Notes: a model not told the origin generated them from the sequence alone. DNA of 64,000 nt from Leptodontidium sp. MPI-SDFR-AT-0119 (GCA_020726505.1 JAHLEZ010000002.1:248001-312000); one strand, 5' to 3'. Positions 1-12,700 are shown, counted from the first letter of the stretch. Numbers and translations: made by a program.

Positions 1-896
1 TGTCAGGCTTCGCTGTTATGGCAAAGGGCTGGCGCTGGTCCCTGTGGGAAATCCTTTGGGTAGCTGGCCCGACTTTCCTCGTCATGTTTATGCTCCTCCC
101 GGAAACCTCGACCCCGAATATCCTCCTTCGCCGCGCCAAGCGCCTCCGCAAGTTGACCGGTAACGCGCGCTTGCAATCGCAATCCGAGATTGAACAGCGA
201 TCCATGACAGCCTCTAGTATTCTAGCGGATGCTATCGTCAAACCTATCGAGATCTCGCTCAAGGACCCAGCCATCGCGTTCGTGAACGTTTACATGGCTA
301 TTATTTACGGCATTTATTACTCCTTCTTCGAGGTCTTCCCGCTCGTTTACCCGGTTTACTACGGCTTTTCCCTCGGTATGATCGGTGTGGTCTTTACCTG
401 CGTTCTCGTCGCATGTATCATCGCTATCGCCATTTACTGCGCCTACTTGAATTTCTTTCTTATCCCAGATATCAAGAAGAATGGATTGCGGGCTCAGGAG
501 TCACGGTTGGTGCCAGCGCTGTTCGCGTCTATTGGAGCGACAATCGGCTTGTTTATGTTTGGGTGGACAGCTAGGGCGTCAATTCACTGGATTGTGCCGA
601 CGATTGGCATCACGATCTATGGTGCAAGCATCTTTATCATCATGCAATGCATCTTCGTTTACGTGCCGCTCTCCTACCCAAAGTATGCTGCTAGTTTGTT
701 TGCTGGCAACGACTTCGTGAGGAGTGCTTTTGCAAGCGGAAGTGTCCTTTTTGGGAGACCATTGTTCGTCAACCTTGGGATTGGAGAAGGTGTCAGTGTG
801 TTAGGGGGCTTGAGTGTCATCGGTATCATCGGAATGTGGGGGTTGTGGGTTTACGGGGCCAAGTTGAGGTCGAAGAGTAAATTCGCTATGGCATAA
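1..896 (+). CDS. MFS multidrug/polyamine-type transporter, 3' part (5' end outside window)
   Basis: The reading frame is open from the left edge, so the gene starts outside the window; the codons before the first Met also fit an MFS protein (SGFAV then MAKGWRW). About 297 residues are visible. They include the conserved GWRW..W..W stretch after a transmembrane segment, the typical loop motif LPETSTPNILLRRAKRLRK, then about seven hydrophobic segments, which fits the second half of a 12-TM DHA1 proton antiporter. Such transporters export drugs, toxins or polyamines across the plasma membrane. No intron is visible in this part. The substrate cannot be read from the sequence. I am confident of the family, less so of the subfamily. 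Confidence 0.9.
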   Translation, partial: SGFAVMAKGWRWSLWEILWVAGPTFLVMFMLLPETSTPNILLRRAKRLRKLTGNARLQSQSEIEQRSMTASSILADAIVKPIEISLKDPAIAFVNVYMAIIYGIYYSFFEVFPLVYPVYYGFSLGMIGVVFTCVLVACIIAIAIYCAYLNFFLIPDIKKNGLRAQESRLVPALFASIGATIGLFMFGWTARASIHWIVPTIGITIYGASIFIIMQCIFVYVPLSYPKYAASLFAGNDFVRSAFASGSVLFGRPLFVNLGIGEGVSVLGGLSVIGIIGMWGLWVYGAKLRSKSKFAMA

Positions 897-1349
897 ACGG
901 TTTCCTCGCGAATGTCTTGGCGGGTTTGTAAGATAATAATGGATGTGGATTTGGTTGTTATGGCGCGGAGTTATATAGAGGAAGGGATTGTATTATAGTA
1001 CTACGCGGTGGGCTTCTGGGATTTTAGATCGGCTTCTCACATAGACTTTTACAAATGATAATTACTTAATAACTGTCAATTGGTCTGTGATGAAGGATAC
1101 GCCAAATAGGTTAGTAACTTATCACACATGCCCCAACCCACAAAGCCTATCAAACCCACGACCCACCCCCGATGAAACCTCCCTGACTCGAAGCAGACCA
1201 ATTTAACATCAAGTCCTACGTATCTCGTCAAGGAAAAGGGAGTTTTATGGTCTTGGCATTCACACGGGAACCAGGCATCAAATGATATTGGAACTTATCC
1301 ATACAACCTGAGCAACAAGGGGACGCGGAGGCCTCCGGAATGAATAGAA
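897..1349. other. Intergenic, 3' flank of the MFS gene
   Basis: I see no coding signal or repeat. It holds the MFS 3' UTR and a moderately AT-rich spacer. Confidence 0.5.
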
Positions 1350-1353
1350 AGAT

Positions 1354-1625
1354 GTGATGGTAAAGCTGGCTGCTTGTTGTAAGAGCTGTGGCAGCAGAAC
1401 TGGCTGCTGGGTGGCTAAAACGGCCGCTTGTGAAGAGATGTGGTTGCAGGAACAGCTGTTTAAAGAATTCAGTAGAATTGGCACCTTAATAGAGGTGTGG
1501 CAGCAAAAATTGTCCCCTTGCGAAGTGGCGTGGTCGCAGCTTGATAAAGGGATGCAAAGTGTGACTGCAAAACTGGCTGCTTAGATGAGGCGTGGCTGCA
1601 GAACTGTTCCCTTGTTAGAAGAGCT
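1354..1625 (+). repeat. Decayed minisatellite, unit about 30-35 bp
   Basis: A unit resembling 'gtggctgcagaactggctgc' followed by 'ttgtgaagag' recurs five or more times with many substitutions and spacers (around 1390, 1440, 1500, 1545 and 1590). The copies are too diverged for recent slippage. A short open frame through the repeats (76 codons) is best read as a by-product of the repeat. Confidence 0.55.
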
Positions 1626-1891
1626 CATTTGAACCCCTTCCTGCATGCTCTGCGGATGCGCACAGTTCAGGGGTGGGCAAATCCTTCCTTGATTCGTTGC
1701 GCCGTCTTCAATAATCCCACCAAATACGACCTACAACAGCTCGCAGAGAACAAAAGTCCCCTTACCAGCATGACGGCTTTGTACAACCAAATGATTCTTT
1801 ACGTCACGAGTCGTTACTTACGCTAACAATTGCAAACTCGAACCCACAAAGCCAAGTCGAGCAGGACTTCATTCTTGAACGGAAGCTGACA

Positions 1892-2880
1892 ATTTAATAC
1901 GAGATTATTGACAAGATAAGCAGAGGCACCCATAGCAAGGCCAAACTGGCACGGAGTCTCCAGAGAGAGGACTAGTATGTTTCGATTAAAATTGTATTAC
2001 GCTTCTCTAAGAAGCGTCGAGTTGGAAGGGTTACCGTCTCACCAGATTAGAAGACCGGGAGGAGGGAGATTACTACCTTCAAGGAAGTACGTCATCCTAA
2101 TATCGTTGGGTCAGCTTGAGATCATCGACGACGCGGAGTTGAAGAAGATATATCTGGTTCTAGAATATGGCGACCTAGGAGAGATAGTATGGCACAAGGA
2201 GGGGGGCCGCTGATATGTCTTTGCAAGAGAAAACGAATTGGGAGGGATATTAGAGGAGCGAAACATGAGGGAGATGATGAAAAACTTTTCAAGACGCTAC
2301 AGAGGCGTCACCAGCGGAAGGAGGGCTCGTTGAAGGAAGCTGGGATGGTATTACTGCCACGAAAACCGACGCATATCCCTGCGCAGAACCTGGTCGACCA
2401 TAATTCGCTCCGACCCTGCTCTCAGGTTCATTTAAGAGCAACACACTTTCGCGGACAAGCTCTCGTGTCAATACGCCACCTCCGACGGAAATTTGAGATT
2501 CCCCGGCTCAGTAACGACAATGAAGACACGACAGTATGTCCATCGCAATCCATCCCGTCGAACCGCTTTCCTTAGACTCCTTTAACGGTACAACGTGTGG
2601 CTTCTATCTCGACGATTCCCAATTTCGACGACGGCTACCAAGCCCGACCCGCAGTAACTTATATCATCCTACGCTCGTCTGATGATGGAATGACGAAATT
2701 TGACACCTTGGGAGAAGAGTTGTCCAGCTTTCCTTGCTTCACAATCGACCAAACTAGCTCGACTTTTGAGGATACCGTAGTGGGATTAGAGATTCTACAC
2801 CACGAGGGGAACGTCCACCGAGATATAAAGCCTAAGGGGACGAATAAGTGTAGAATGAGTTGTGTGCCACCTTGGAATCA
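1892..2880 (+). pseudogene. RIP-degraded Ser/Thr kinase relic (CaMKK / Ssp1-Sak1 type)
   Basis: Read in pieces on the plus strand, the region gives the kinase subdomains in order. They are a glycine-loop-like stretch (YEIIDKISRGTHSKAKLAR, from 1898), a VAIK-like segment (YVSIKIVLRFSKKRR), TFKEVRHPNIVG, then IDDAELKKIYLVLEYGDLGE and IVWHK (2130-2205). The latter is characteristic of fungal Ssp1/Sak1/Tos3-like upstream kinases of AMPK/Snf1. The catalytic loop follows (LEILHHEGNVHRDIKP, about 2790-2834). Three stops fall where the family has Gln: TAA before YEII, TAG before YVSI and TAG after TVSPD. Each is explained by C to T in CpA, the RIP context. Several frameshifts follow, and DFG and the C-lobe are unrecognisable. 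It is a dead copy; an intact Ssp1-type gene should exist elsewhere in the genome. Expected residues are recalled from the family, not aligned. Confidence 0.8.
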
Positions 2881-3167
2881 ATGCAGCAGGTGGAAGAGCA
2901 TTTCACAACTGGCACAAGCCCGATCATCCCTAGCTGAGACTTTTCGTGCTTTTCATAGCCCAGTATGTAGATTTCTGCGCCTCCGAAGACAAGCATTAGG
3001 TTGAATTCCTTCTTCCTTGATCAGGTCAATGTTTCTCACGAATAGCTAGAATCATGCTTGACAATCCCATCAAAATTCTGAGTCGAATCGGTAGAATTTT
3101 CTTGACTGACGACTGACTCTCTTAGATACTATCCCGGACATACCAAAAATGTACACTACGAAACTAA
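2881..3167. other. Intergenic spacer
   Basis: It lies between the kinase relic and the convergent esterase gene. I see no recognisable feature. Confidence 0.4.
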
Positions 3168-4982
3168 TCATTTACAATTCCAACTGGTCGCCTGGGTAGG
3201 GTCACCCTTCCCGTCATAAACATTCCTTCTCGGATATCTGCAATGATCTCTGACAAATTGGACCCCCAGAGACGCCGTGTCGTTGACGTATTTGGTGCCT
3301 CTAATTGTCTCTGGTGCTGCGCCATTCTCAACCCAATCCACTATGCGCATCAAGACGTTGTCCTGGCTCGTCAACGCCGACGTGCCTACAGTAGTTTGGC
3401 CAATCTTCCAGGCCCCTGGTCCACCACTACAATGGCCCATGCCCCCAACCCTGAAGTAACGATAGAATTGGTCCAGTTGTGCGGGTGATTTGCGCATAGT
3501 CTTGCTAACCAAGTCGTAGTACCTGGCGCTGTTGTCGGAAGTGATTATCGGATCTTGCATGCCATGGTAATGCAATATTTTGCCACCAGCAGCCTGGAAG
3601 GGCGAGAGATCGCTTTTCCACGTCTTGACATTCGAGGGATTTTTCTTGTCTGCGTATGCGATGTCTGCTAAACTCATCGTTGCAGAATCCCAGTTTGGGT
3701 TCCCAAAGATTGCATATGCATACCAGTCCTGTTACAAATAGTGAGTTGAGGTGGTCCGAATTTGTAGCCGACCAGTTGACTTACCGTGAATGGGGAAGGC
3801 CGGCCATCATAATAGAACCCTGCTGCACTCAGCTCACTCCCTGGCTGCATGCGGGGATACACCAAAGACCCATCCTGCCCATATAAGCCGCTGAATACTT
3901 TCGTCACTGTGTTTACCTGCGCACTGGTAAGACAGTCCGTGCTATCTGTGTGTGCACATAGCAATACTGAAGCATTAAAATTGCAGAGACTCGGATCCTC
4001 GATAATGCCATCTTTCAGGCCATCAAATCCATCACACTGGTTCAACACCTCAGTGTGGACTTTCGTCCAAAGTGGAATTGGAACAAAGCTCGCCGAAGTG
4101 TTTGTTCCAGTGATGAGGTAAAAGTGGTTAGACCATGCGTTTAGGTTGTTGAAATCCAGAGCAGGTGCACCAGCTACAACGCCATCAAAATCATGTGGGA
4201 AGTCTTGAACAGATTTGAACCCTTCCCGACCTCCGGTTGAACAGCCGAGATAATACGACTTCTTGTGTGTAGTGCCATAGAATTGTTTGGTGATTTGCTT
4301 CCCTACAACTACGCCAGTGTGGACGCTGGTTCGAGAAATTTGGTTAGTTATTGCTGAGGACAGATGCAGGGAATGGAGGGATGGGAACCATACGATCTGT
4401 AGGCAAAATCGGCAATGACTTCAGGACTGTTCAGGAACGCCTTTCCTGACATGCCATTGTGGCCATTATTTGCACCGACTACTGCAAAGCCCTGACCAGT
4501 TGTATACGCCATATCTTCGACCTGAATGCCTGTCATCAAGAACAAAATTAGACTGGACTCAAAACCTTGTATACGTAGAAATAGCCAAGAAACTTACACC
4601 CCCCCAATCCACCATTTCCTGTACTCAGAAAGCGTCCGGTCCAGTCCTTTGGAAGCCAGGATTCGAGGACAATACCGCTCACATTCGTCGTTGATACATT
4701 CATATTCACCCGACAAAGGTCGCTGGGCACAACCTGCGAAGGGCGACCACAAGATGGATCGACATTAGGGAACGTAAGAGTCGTCCCGGCAGGAACATAT
4801 TCCGCGAAGTTGACAGTGACGTTCTCGATGGAGATTGACTTTGCCAGGGCGGCGCATGAAGCATTGAAGCTTTGCGCAGGAACCCCAGAGAATTTGCAGG
4901 GAGCTGGAGCAGAGTTAGGCGCCGATGTGCTGGCGCCTGCGAAGAGGACGGCAGCAAGGGTAGAAAGAACAACGAGACCCAT
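3168..4982 (-). CDS. Secreted tannase/feruloyl esterase family protein
   Basis: Four exons on the minus strand: 4982-4598, 4529-4394, 4325-3785 and 3728-3168. They are joined by 68, 68 and 56 nt introns with GTAAGT, GTATGG and GTAAGT donors, and all phases agree, giving 540 residues. A signal peptide (MGLVVLSTLAAVLFAGAST) implies secretion. Family hallmarks are GNGGLGGCIQ across the first splice, the nucleophile in GCSTGGREG (Ser203 next to Cys202), Asp413 in HGMQDP, and His453 in GMGHCSGGPG followed by Cys454. This is the CS-D-HC arrangement of fungal tannases and feruloyl esterase B (PF07519). Such enzymes release ferulic or gallic acid from plant cell walls or tannins. Family and length fit well; ferulate versus gallate cannot be decided here. 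The gene appears intact. Confidence 0.93.
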
Positions 4983-5813
4983 TTTGTGATGTCTTGATGC
5001 AGAGAGAGGGATGACAATCTCAGGATACTTCCAACATTGTTAGGAGGCTGGCCATAACTTATACTTGCTCGACCTTCCGATGCAAGGCGGGGAAATATCC
5101 CTTTCACACGCCGCTTGAGGATGATCCGTAATTGTCAAGCTTTTTCTCATCCTCTACTATCAGAAACAAAACAATTCCGCAATGACCAGGGTGTATCATC
5201 TGCGGGGATCCTGGGGGAGTATCGGGACGAAAGCTTATTTCGGTTAGACAACAAAATCCACAAAGTTAGTTTTCGGACATGAGATCGAGTTCGGATGAAT
5301 TATCCGATGGTTCCTTGGATGAATCTTCTACCAACGGCATGACTCGGTCTTTGACGAAATTAACACATCGGTGGGGTAATTGAAGTTGAAGAAGTTGTGG
5401 GGTCGAGTGGAGGCGGAGAAGAGCAGTACTTACTGTAGTTTGCAGGTGCTCAGTTGTCCTAGAATATATTGTTATGGAGTATCTACTTGTAAATGCTCAG
5501 AAGAAGAAATACGTATTCCCCCTTCCCTCTCACGCCATGCCGAAGACTTCCACTTTATAAGCGGATGTCTCTTTGCTGCTGACGGTTCTCCGGAGCAATA
5601 AAAACGACGGTATTCAGGCGTTCGTCCCTTCTTTCTCTACGTAGTTAACAATTAGCATTTCTGACACCCTTGGCCTTGATGTGGGGCCTCCCCGCTTGTG
5701 TTCTTCTGATAGATGATGATCGATCAACAACTGGTACGCAGCCTAAGGCGGGGAAACATGCATACATACTTTACAAAGTGCTCGATCTGAACGCCTTCTT
5801 CAAATACGGCTCA

Positions 5814-5841
5814 TTAGAACGGCACTTTAGAACGGCACTTT
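5814..5841 (+). repeat. Short tandem duplication (about 14 bp, two copies)
   Basis: The string 'ttagaacggcacttt' occurs twice, nearly back to back. This looks like replication slippage. Confidence 0.7.
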
Positions 5842-5910
5842 GTCCTCGATGTGGCATCCAAGTTGCGGCGGTAATACCAATGTGAAAGCCACAACCATCA
5901 GCACGTGCCC

Positions 5911-5935
5911 GGAAACGGAAACGGAAACGGAAACT
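5911..5935 (+). repeat. (GGAAAC)n microsatellite
   Basis: About four copies of ggaaac in a row, just after a cacgtg box at 5902. Confidence 0.8.
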
Positions 5936-7548
5936 CCCCAGGAGAAGCGCAGCTAAAGGCAGTTAGTTGTCTTCGAGTGTGAATTAATTACCGGGATGGG
6001 ACGTCATGATTAATGTCAATGGATAAGTATTCTTGCGATATAAGGAGGTTCTATCCCGTTAAGGCACTCACGACCGACGGCTTAATTAACGAAAGGCGGG
6101 GGCGGGGATTGAGACATTGGGAGTTCAGTCTTGGAAGAAGTCGCTATCAATTGCGGGACCTTAGCTCTGTAGTATGTAGCAAGAAGATTAGCAAGAGGTG
6201 GAATTTCTTACGGCAGCAGTAGTGGTACTCGAATTGAGAACCGAATTAAGCTTGGCATATGCTAGTCCACGAGGGTAATCCAGTGTGTCATTTGAAGAAG
6301 CACATCCAGTTTGGTTGACAATAGTGTTGCAGGCGGGTTGGAAATTATCGGCGGAAGGATCTGAAATTAGGTCAACCTGCAGCTCTAACCATGGGATAGT
6401 CGGTTATACATTTCGAGAATCGCAACGGTGCGCTACTTTCAGCTATAGCTTCTCGGAAAAGTCCATCATCTCGGTCGTTGTATGCAACAGGCAGTCCGAT
6501 ACATCCCACAACTTCCAGCCACACATTGAATCAGTCAACGCAGTTTCTAGCAACGAGAATCAACTCGAAGCGAGGGGCATTTGCATAAGAGCTAATCTGA
6601 TTTGACCTCACTAGTTGTGGCCGTTGCCGAAAGTCTTGACGAAATCATAGTTCATGATGTTTCCCGGAGCACACCTCCCTTTCTACAGTTGGTAGTTTGC
6701 ACAAAGTATCCGATCGCAAAAGAACAATTGCAATATATCATTGCATGAACTGGTCCGATGCTGTTTCAATATAAGCATTGCTGAGCCTTGTCTCATTTGC
6801 GAAGATCACACGGAGCCTACAAAAACATCACTTTTCTACTAGGAAGCCTCATCTTTGGACATTCTTTGGTGCACATCAAAGAATTAGCAATAATCGATTC
6901 CGCGGGTAGGCACTCAAGGTCATGCTCCAGTGTACAGGCAAGGCATCGAAAGGCAACACGAGATTTTACGCCCGGTTCATGGGAGACCCAACCGTTGGCG
7001 AGGCAAACTCGACTACCTCATTTCCAACAGACCGCTAGATCCTATTTTTCGAATCTCTGTTCCATCCCAGTGCTGGGAAATCTTTGGTACGCCCTGCAAT
7101 CTGCCTAGAGGGGCTACCCAATATGCCTTGCTGTGTGTTGGGTAGCTTGCTCACCGAGATCATGACGCATCCTCGCGAGCCTTACCAGCATCTCACCGAG
7201 AGCCTCCTCGAAAAGCTTATTCATTGGTAGCTAAACTCCAGTACCCTACCCTGGGTATGTTTCATGTCGGTGTAACCTTGCAGATGATGAAATGAAACGG
7301 GGCATTTTCGTCTGCAAGCAGCTCCGCCGCAACGCCATCATATCAGCACAGCCTCGGACATGGCACGAGACAACATCGCAAGACTGCTCTTCATCTACGG
7401 CATCACTAATATGTCACCTCTGAGGAAAACTATAAAGCAACAGCCGCCACCTTCAGCAATACAAAATTCAAAAGAAACCCACACAATCTCGAACCCGATC
7501 CTGAACACATCTTCTCCCGGCCTTGAACTTTTCTCCCTTTAGCTAGAG

Positions 7549-8361
7549 ATGGAAGCTTGCCCTTCTACTAGCATTCCAACATTTGCTATCATACGGGACG
7601 ATGACTTGACGCTCCACTTCCACCCACCTCGTGGATCAGTGGCACTCATCAACGCCCTAGCCATCAGATACCCCTTGGAACCAGACTTGGAAAGCCAAAT
7701 GAGACGAGCTCTCCTCGAATTCATTTCCATTGAGAGTCGAAGCGGGCCACCGCCAAAGCAGTCTCCAACACTGTCTCCTGACAACACCGATGGATCTCTG
7801 AATAGTCAGATGTCCGTCACATCGCCACAAAGGGCTTTGAATCCCTTACAAACTTCGAGTGAAAGCCCCGAGCTTGCGAATTTCAAACCCCGTCAACAAC
7901 AAAGCGGAAAGAAATCCCGATACACGCACGAGAAACGCCTCAAAGTAGCTGAAGTGCGGAAGCATGGTGCTTGCGATTACCATCGAGAGAAGAAACTAGA
8001 AGTATAGACCCTGCTTTGGCTTCACAGTCTACAGCCTTACACTTCACAGTGCAATTGCCTGTTCCAGAAAATGCCCGACACTGCCACATACAATAATCTC
8101 GACCTGGGACCTCATACTGGCGATCCAGTACTCGATAATACTCAAGATATCCCATCTCAACTTCGGCCAGACCCCATGGTCCAGCAAGATGAGCACCAAG
8201 GTAACGACTTTCCATTCTACAACTTCGACCAGGACATGGCATCTAGCAGCGGAATACAGCCAGACAACTTTCCACAGCTACCCAATGGCAACATCACTTA
8301 TTTCCCCTCTTTCACACAACCTCCAACTCCATCGACTTGGGTGGACACCCCTTGGCATTGA
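7549..8361 (+). CDS. Unknown ascomycete protein with a basic GAC-HR-KK motif
   Basis: Two exons, 7549-8001 and 8050-8361, are joined by a 48 nt GTATAG..CAG intron that keeps the frame, giving 254 residues. Without splicing, a TAG at 8005 would end the protein just after the motif. Splicing restores a Cys-containing continuation (KKLE then CNC), so I favour the intron. The N-terminal part (about 1-70) has an FHPPRGS segment; residues 75-125 are Ser/Pro/Gln-rich and look disordered. A basic motif, RKHGACDYHREKK, lies at about 136-148, and the C-terminal 95 residues are acidic and Asn/Pro-rich. I have seen RK.GAC..HR..K motifs in other uncharacterised ascomycete proteins; function is unknown, perhaps nucleic-acid binding. 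A donor GTATAG is not ideal, so the exact splice is moderately sure. Confidence 0.65.
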
Positions 8362-9727
8362 CGCCGACCCCACCAACTCCAGGCCCTTGAAATTTCAAAT
8401 TCCCATACATTCTTCCATCCCGTCCCAACCTCTTGGTCTCTAGCTAGATTTCCTTTCTCGTTCATAGGTTTTGGCGGATGGTTGGATCTCTCCTTTTTCC
8501 TTCTGCTGGCAGTGGTTTCGGATCTTCAATCTACTGAGAAGGATGTATGTGTGTTGTGTGTGTATTTTGTATTTCGTTTGGTGGCTTCGATTGTCTGAGT
8601 TGGAGTTGGAGGAGCTTCAGTGAGCCTAACAACACCCCGCCAATCGGTCGTCCATAGTTCTTGGAGGTTGGAATCCGGAATCAGGACCGCTCTGGACTTG
8701 CTGTCACTGCGATTACCCCCAGGATCTTCGGATAAACTCTACTGGACAGCACTCACAAGCAGTTGAATCAATGCTGACAATATCATACAGGAACATCCCC
8801 CTAGTAGCCGTCGAGCTGATGGTATGCCCTCTAACTTAGATGCTACAGGTAGTACCCCAACAAACCTGCCACTTTATAGGACAGACCTCGTAAAACGAGC
8901 CAAGTATCGAGCTGAAGATTGATTCTTGGTTCTACCATGACTTCTCCGGGACTCATTCGCCATTTATTTTTAGTTACATAGCTGTATGCTATTCCAACAC
9001 CCACAGGACCTCCCACCGGCACCGCTACTCTCACCTACATCTACACTCACAGACAAAACTCAAAGGTAGGAGGATGACTACTACACAATTTGATGAAAGA
9101 ACACTGCTACTAGACACAGCTGAGCGTTTCTGCTCTTCACTTGCTACACACATCTAACATTTCGAGAGATGGAGATTACCATCTTCACCAATCTAGCATA
9201 TTACTCCACAGCCACGACAGTCCTATGAGCAAAGTGATTGCGTGTTCCTATACTAGAGATCAATACAATACTTTATCTCTTGACTTTTTCCTCCTCTCTG
9301 ATAGTGACCCCTTCCTCCATTTCCATCCATCCCACGACCCCTTTCCATACACCATGTAGGCACTGTAAATGCCAAGGGACATTTCCGAAAAGAATAAGAT
9401 TAAGGAGAGCTTTGGCCTCCTTGGTATCAAACTATTCAAGCTTTGTTTTCAAGCTACTATAAAGTTGAAGCCCGCTAGGATAGCCTTCCGACCAAGGAGT
9501 ACTTCATTGAAGTTTTTGTTCATGACTGGAATTAGTTGCATCTTCGTAGGCTCCTGGGCGCAAGCTTCCCTTACTCCTTTGGAAGCTCCCTGGCGTCACG
9601 ATATTCAACGGCGATAGGCAAAGCTGGAATATATATATATTAATTCTGCTCTTGTTATACACACATGCCGCTATGAGAGATCAAAACTAATATTTCTTCG
9701 ACATAGGAATTGAAAGTTATACAAAAT
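8362..9727. other. Intergenic, convergent 3' regions
   Basis: Between the plus-strand gene ending at 8361 and the minus-strand NACHT gene ending at 9728. It contains a short AT dinucleotide run near 9633. I see no coding feature. Confidence 0.5.
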
Positions 9728-12700
9728 TCAGTTCTTTGACCACCGTTTACCAAAGGTCAGATTTTGTCGAGCCTGTTTGGCTATCTTTTCCAACTTTTTC
9801 GTTCGCATCATGTCCCCTTCCCAGAAGATATCTCTTATAGCGTTTGCAGTTTCCGAGTTCTGCAACTCCAGTGGGTCAGCCCCATGCTTGAGAAATAGTT
9901 CCACGACGTCCGCCCATCGTCCCATTACTACTGAACGATCCTGCACCACCCAACTCCCTTCGAATGCTCTTGATGCAGCTAATGCTTCTTTAAGCAAGCT
10001 CTGCCATGGTGTGGCTTTGCCATATTTTTGATTTGGGTCCGCGCCATGTTCCAATGAAGCTTTTATAAGATCCACATTAGGAGGAGCTACGCGCTTATCT
10101 GCTTGAGATGTAACAAAACCTTTCGTGTCTCGGACGACAAGGTAATCAAGAAACGGCCTTCGCCCTCTCTCTTGAAAGTTTACATCTCCAGCATTAACCT
10201 TGATCTTCAGATATTCTGGAAGTCCGAAAAGAGACACGAAGCAGTTGAACGTGCAGCTAGGTTCGACATCGGGATGTGTCCCAGGCCAATGTGTTTGAAA
10301 GTCCTTGGAGATTTTCCGAGGCGTCCGCCATCGAGCTGGAACATAGATTTCTTGCGGAATACTGGAGTTCTCTGGTTCTACTGAACGAGATCGCGATCGA
10401 GATGGCGGTCGAGATGGCAATGGCGATGTTGATCGTGTAGGTAGTAGGTCTGCAGTCGTTTCAGCTCGACCTCGTATCTGTGAAGCATCCCGACTGATCA
10501 CGACTGAGCGTGCTTCTCCCTCAAGATCGGCAAGCGATTCGCTTACTCTTCCACGCTTCTCATTTCTCTCTGTACTTCTTCTGCTGTCTTCGTGGTGGTT
10601 CACAGATTTCTCTGTATAATTTCGAGAGCCCGCTGTTGTATGATAATACTCATGCCAGGAAACATCTAGGAATGCAACTTTCTCCTGCTTGACGCGAGAC
10701 CATATTCCTTGAGGAACGGGTTCAACACTATCAACAAGCGTATGCAATATTCCAGCTTCCTTTGCAGCATCGACGCCCTTGCTGTCAAGGATTTCTGCGA
10801 CCCGATTCAGCTCGTCGGTCAACAATGTCTGAGGCAAGTTGGTGGTCCCTTCGACTCTTGCGACATAATTGAGGCAGTCAACAATATAGCCCCAGAAAGC
10901 GTCGTCCGATATTTTTAGAGGATCTTCAGCTTTGAGAAGCAATAAATTTGCTCTGCAGAGTGACACGTGGGGGTTAAAAGAGTCGCTTGTCGCTCCCAGA
11001 AGTTGTCGCCAGATTTCATCTTTCTCCAAGTCTTTAACCGTGCGATGGAGGTATTCGACTTTGAGATTACCAAGCTTCTCGACATCCACATGCAAAAGTG
11101 TTTCTTCCATATCGTCCGTGCCCGAATTGTATGGGTCCTGATCTTCCTCCGAAGGCGCATCACTTAGATCTGCGTCGCTGGAGACAACACAGCTTGCTTG
11201 ATATCCCTCTTCTGTACGAAGGCCACATTCCTCTAATGACATCTTTTCATGGAACTCATAAACAGTCTGTTTCATTGCTTGACTGTGAGTACCAAAAGTT
11301 GTTCCAAAACTGGTACTTTCAGGCCCTTGGGGAGCGGCTTCCCTCGTTACAGGATTTTTGCCCTTGTCCAGTTGAGGTGATGTTCTCTTAGCCGTGGTCG
11401 CAGGTTTCCACACTTCCGACATTGGAACTTCAAGAAGTCCCTTACATCTGCTGTTAAGCCTTCGTCTAGTCTCCTCACACCGAATCCATTTCTCCTCATC
11501 AGTGAGCTGTCTGACTTCGGCTTCGATTGCATACATGTGATCTTCTTCGTCAGCGAATGACAGAGCTAACAAAGATATTGGCCGATAGGAGGCACGGACG
11601 AGCTGTAAAAGTTGTGACGCATGCTCAAGATAGAAGGGGTCAAAGCTGCTCAGGATTTTCCCATACAGATCCTCTAGATCTGGTGGGATCAGGTCCAATC
11701 TTCGTTGTAAGTCGGAAATCCGATCAGAATTCGTCAGCCCAGCCAGGAGTGATGTTGTGACAAGCTTTACCCAAAGAAACACACCATCGGCCTTTTTCGC
11801 AATATCCGCTATTAACTTTTCGGCATAACTAGCCTTCCTCTTCTTGAGGACGAGGAATTGTTTATTGGATCCGAGCTCGCTGCTAATGAAGCTCCAGATG
11901 TCCGGATATGTAAGGTCCTGGAGCATCATATTCGAATTGTGTTGGAAGGCATCTTCGAAGACTAGCCACGGTCGGCTCGAAAGACATACCTTAACGTTTG
12001 ACGTCGAGACAACTTCTTTGAAGAGGTTTATGAGTACAGTGGGGTCACCGTCAAATTCGTCTAGCCCATCAACGAAGAAGCAAAATCTTGCTGCGGTGCC
12101 ATCCTGCTGTACTAATCGTTTAAACCCCTGGAGTAGCTCTTTCTCCGACCACGGCCGGTAGTCTTGGCCGAACATTTCGTAAGAGCTCCAACGTTGGGGG
12201 AAAACTGCTTGAATCAAGTCGTCGCACCTGTTCAGAGATTCGTACAGCAGAGTTTGTAGGAGGCCTTGCTGTGACATCTGGATCCCAGTTCCAGAGTTCC
12301 AAAAGAAAAACCCTGCTGTCACTATTGGCAGTGACTTGTCCCTTGTACTGAGTAACCTCATTGTTCGTGGATGGCCGTATATGTACTTCATCAAAGTAGA
12401 CTTCCCGGATCCAGCCTTTCCCGTTATCCAGTAGAGTTGGTCGTCGTTCTGAAGCCAGTCCACGAAGTTTGTCCACTTTACAGTAGACCCAGCTGCTGTC
12501 TCAAAAATCCACCTGAAAGTCTTACGATGCGCCGCAACTATTCTTTCATGACGTTCTGGCATTTCAAGAAAGCGAAGGTCCTGTAATAAACTTCTTTTCA
12601 GGTATTCGGTCCGCTCCTGCTGGCTGAAGCGAGACATCATGGATGAAAATTGTGCTAGGTCATTCTCATTGCTCGCTTGCCATGAATGAGACACTACTGT

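Larger units (their letters stand above)
4983..7548. other. Long gene-poor intergenic region
   Basis: This 2.6 kb stretch holds the esterase promoter on its left and the promoter of the gene at 7549 on its right. Several short frames (up to about 106 codons) show neither family motifs nor coding-like composition. Small repeats are listed separately. I recognise no gene or transposon. Confidence 0.5.
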
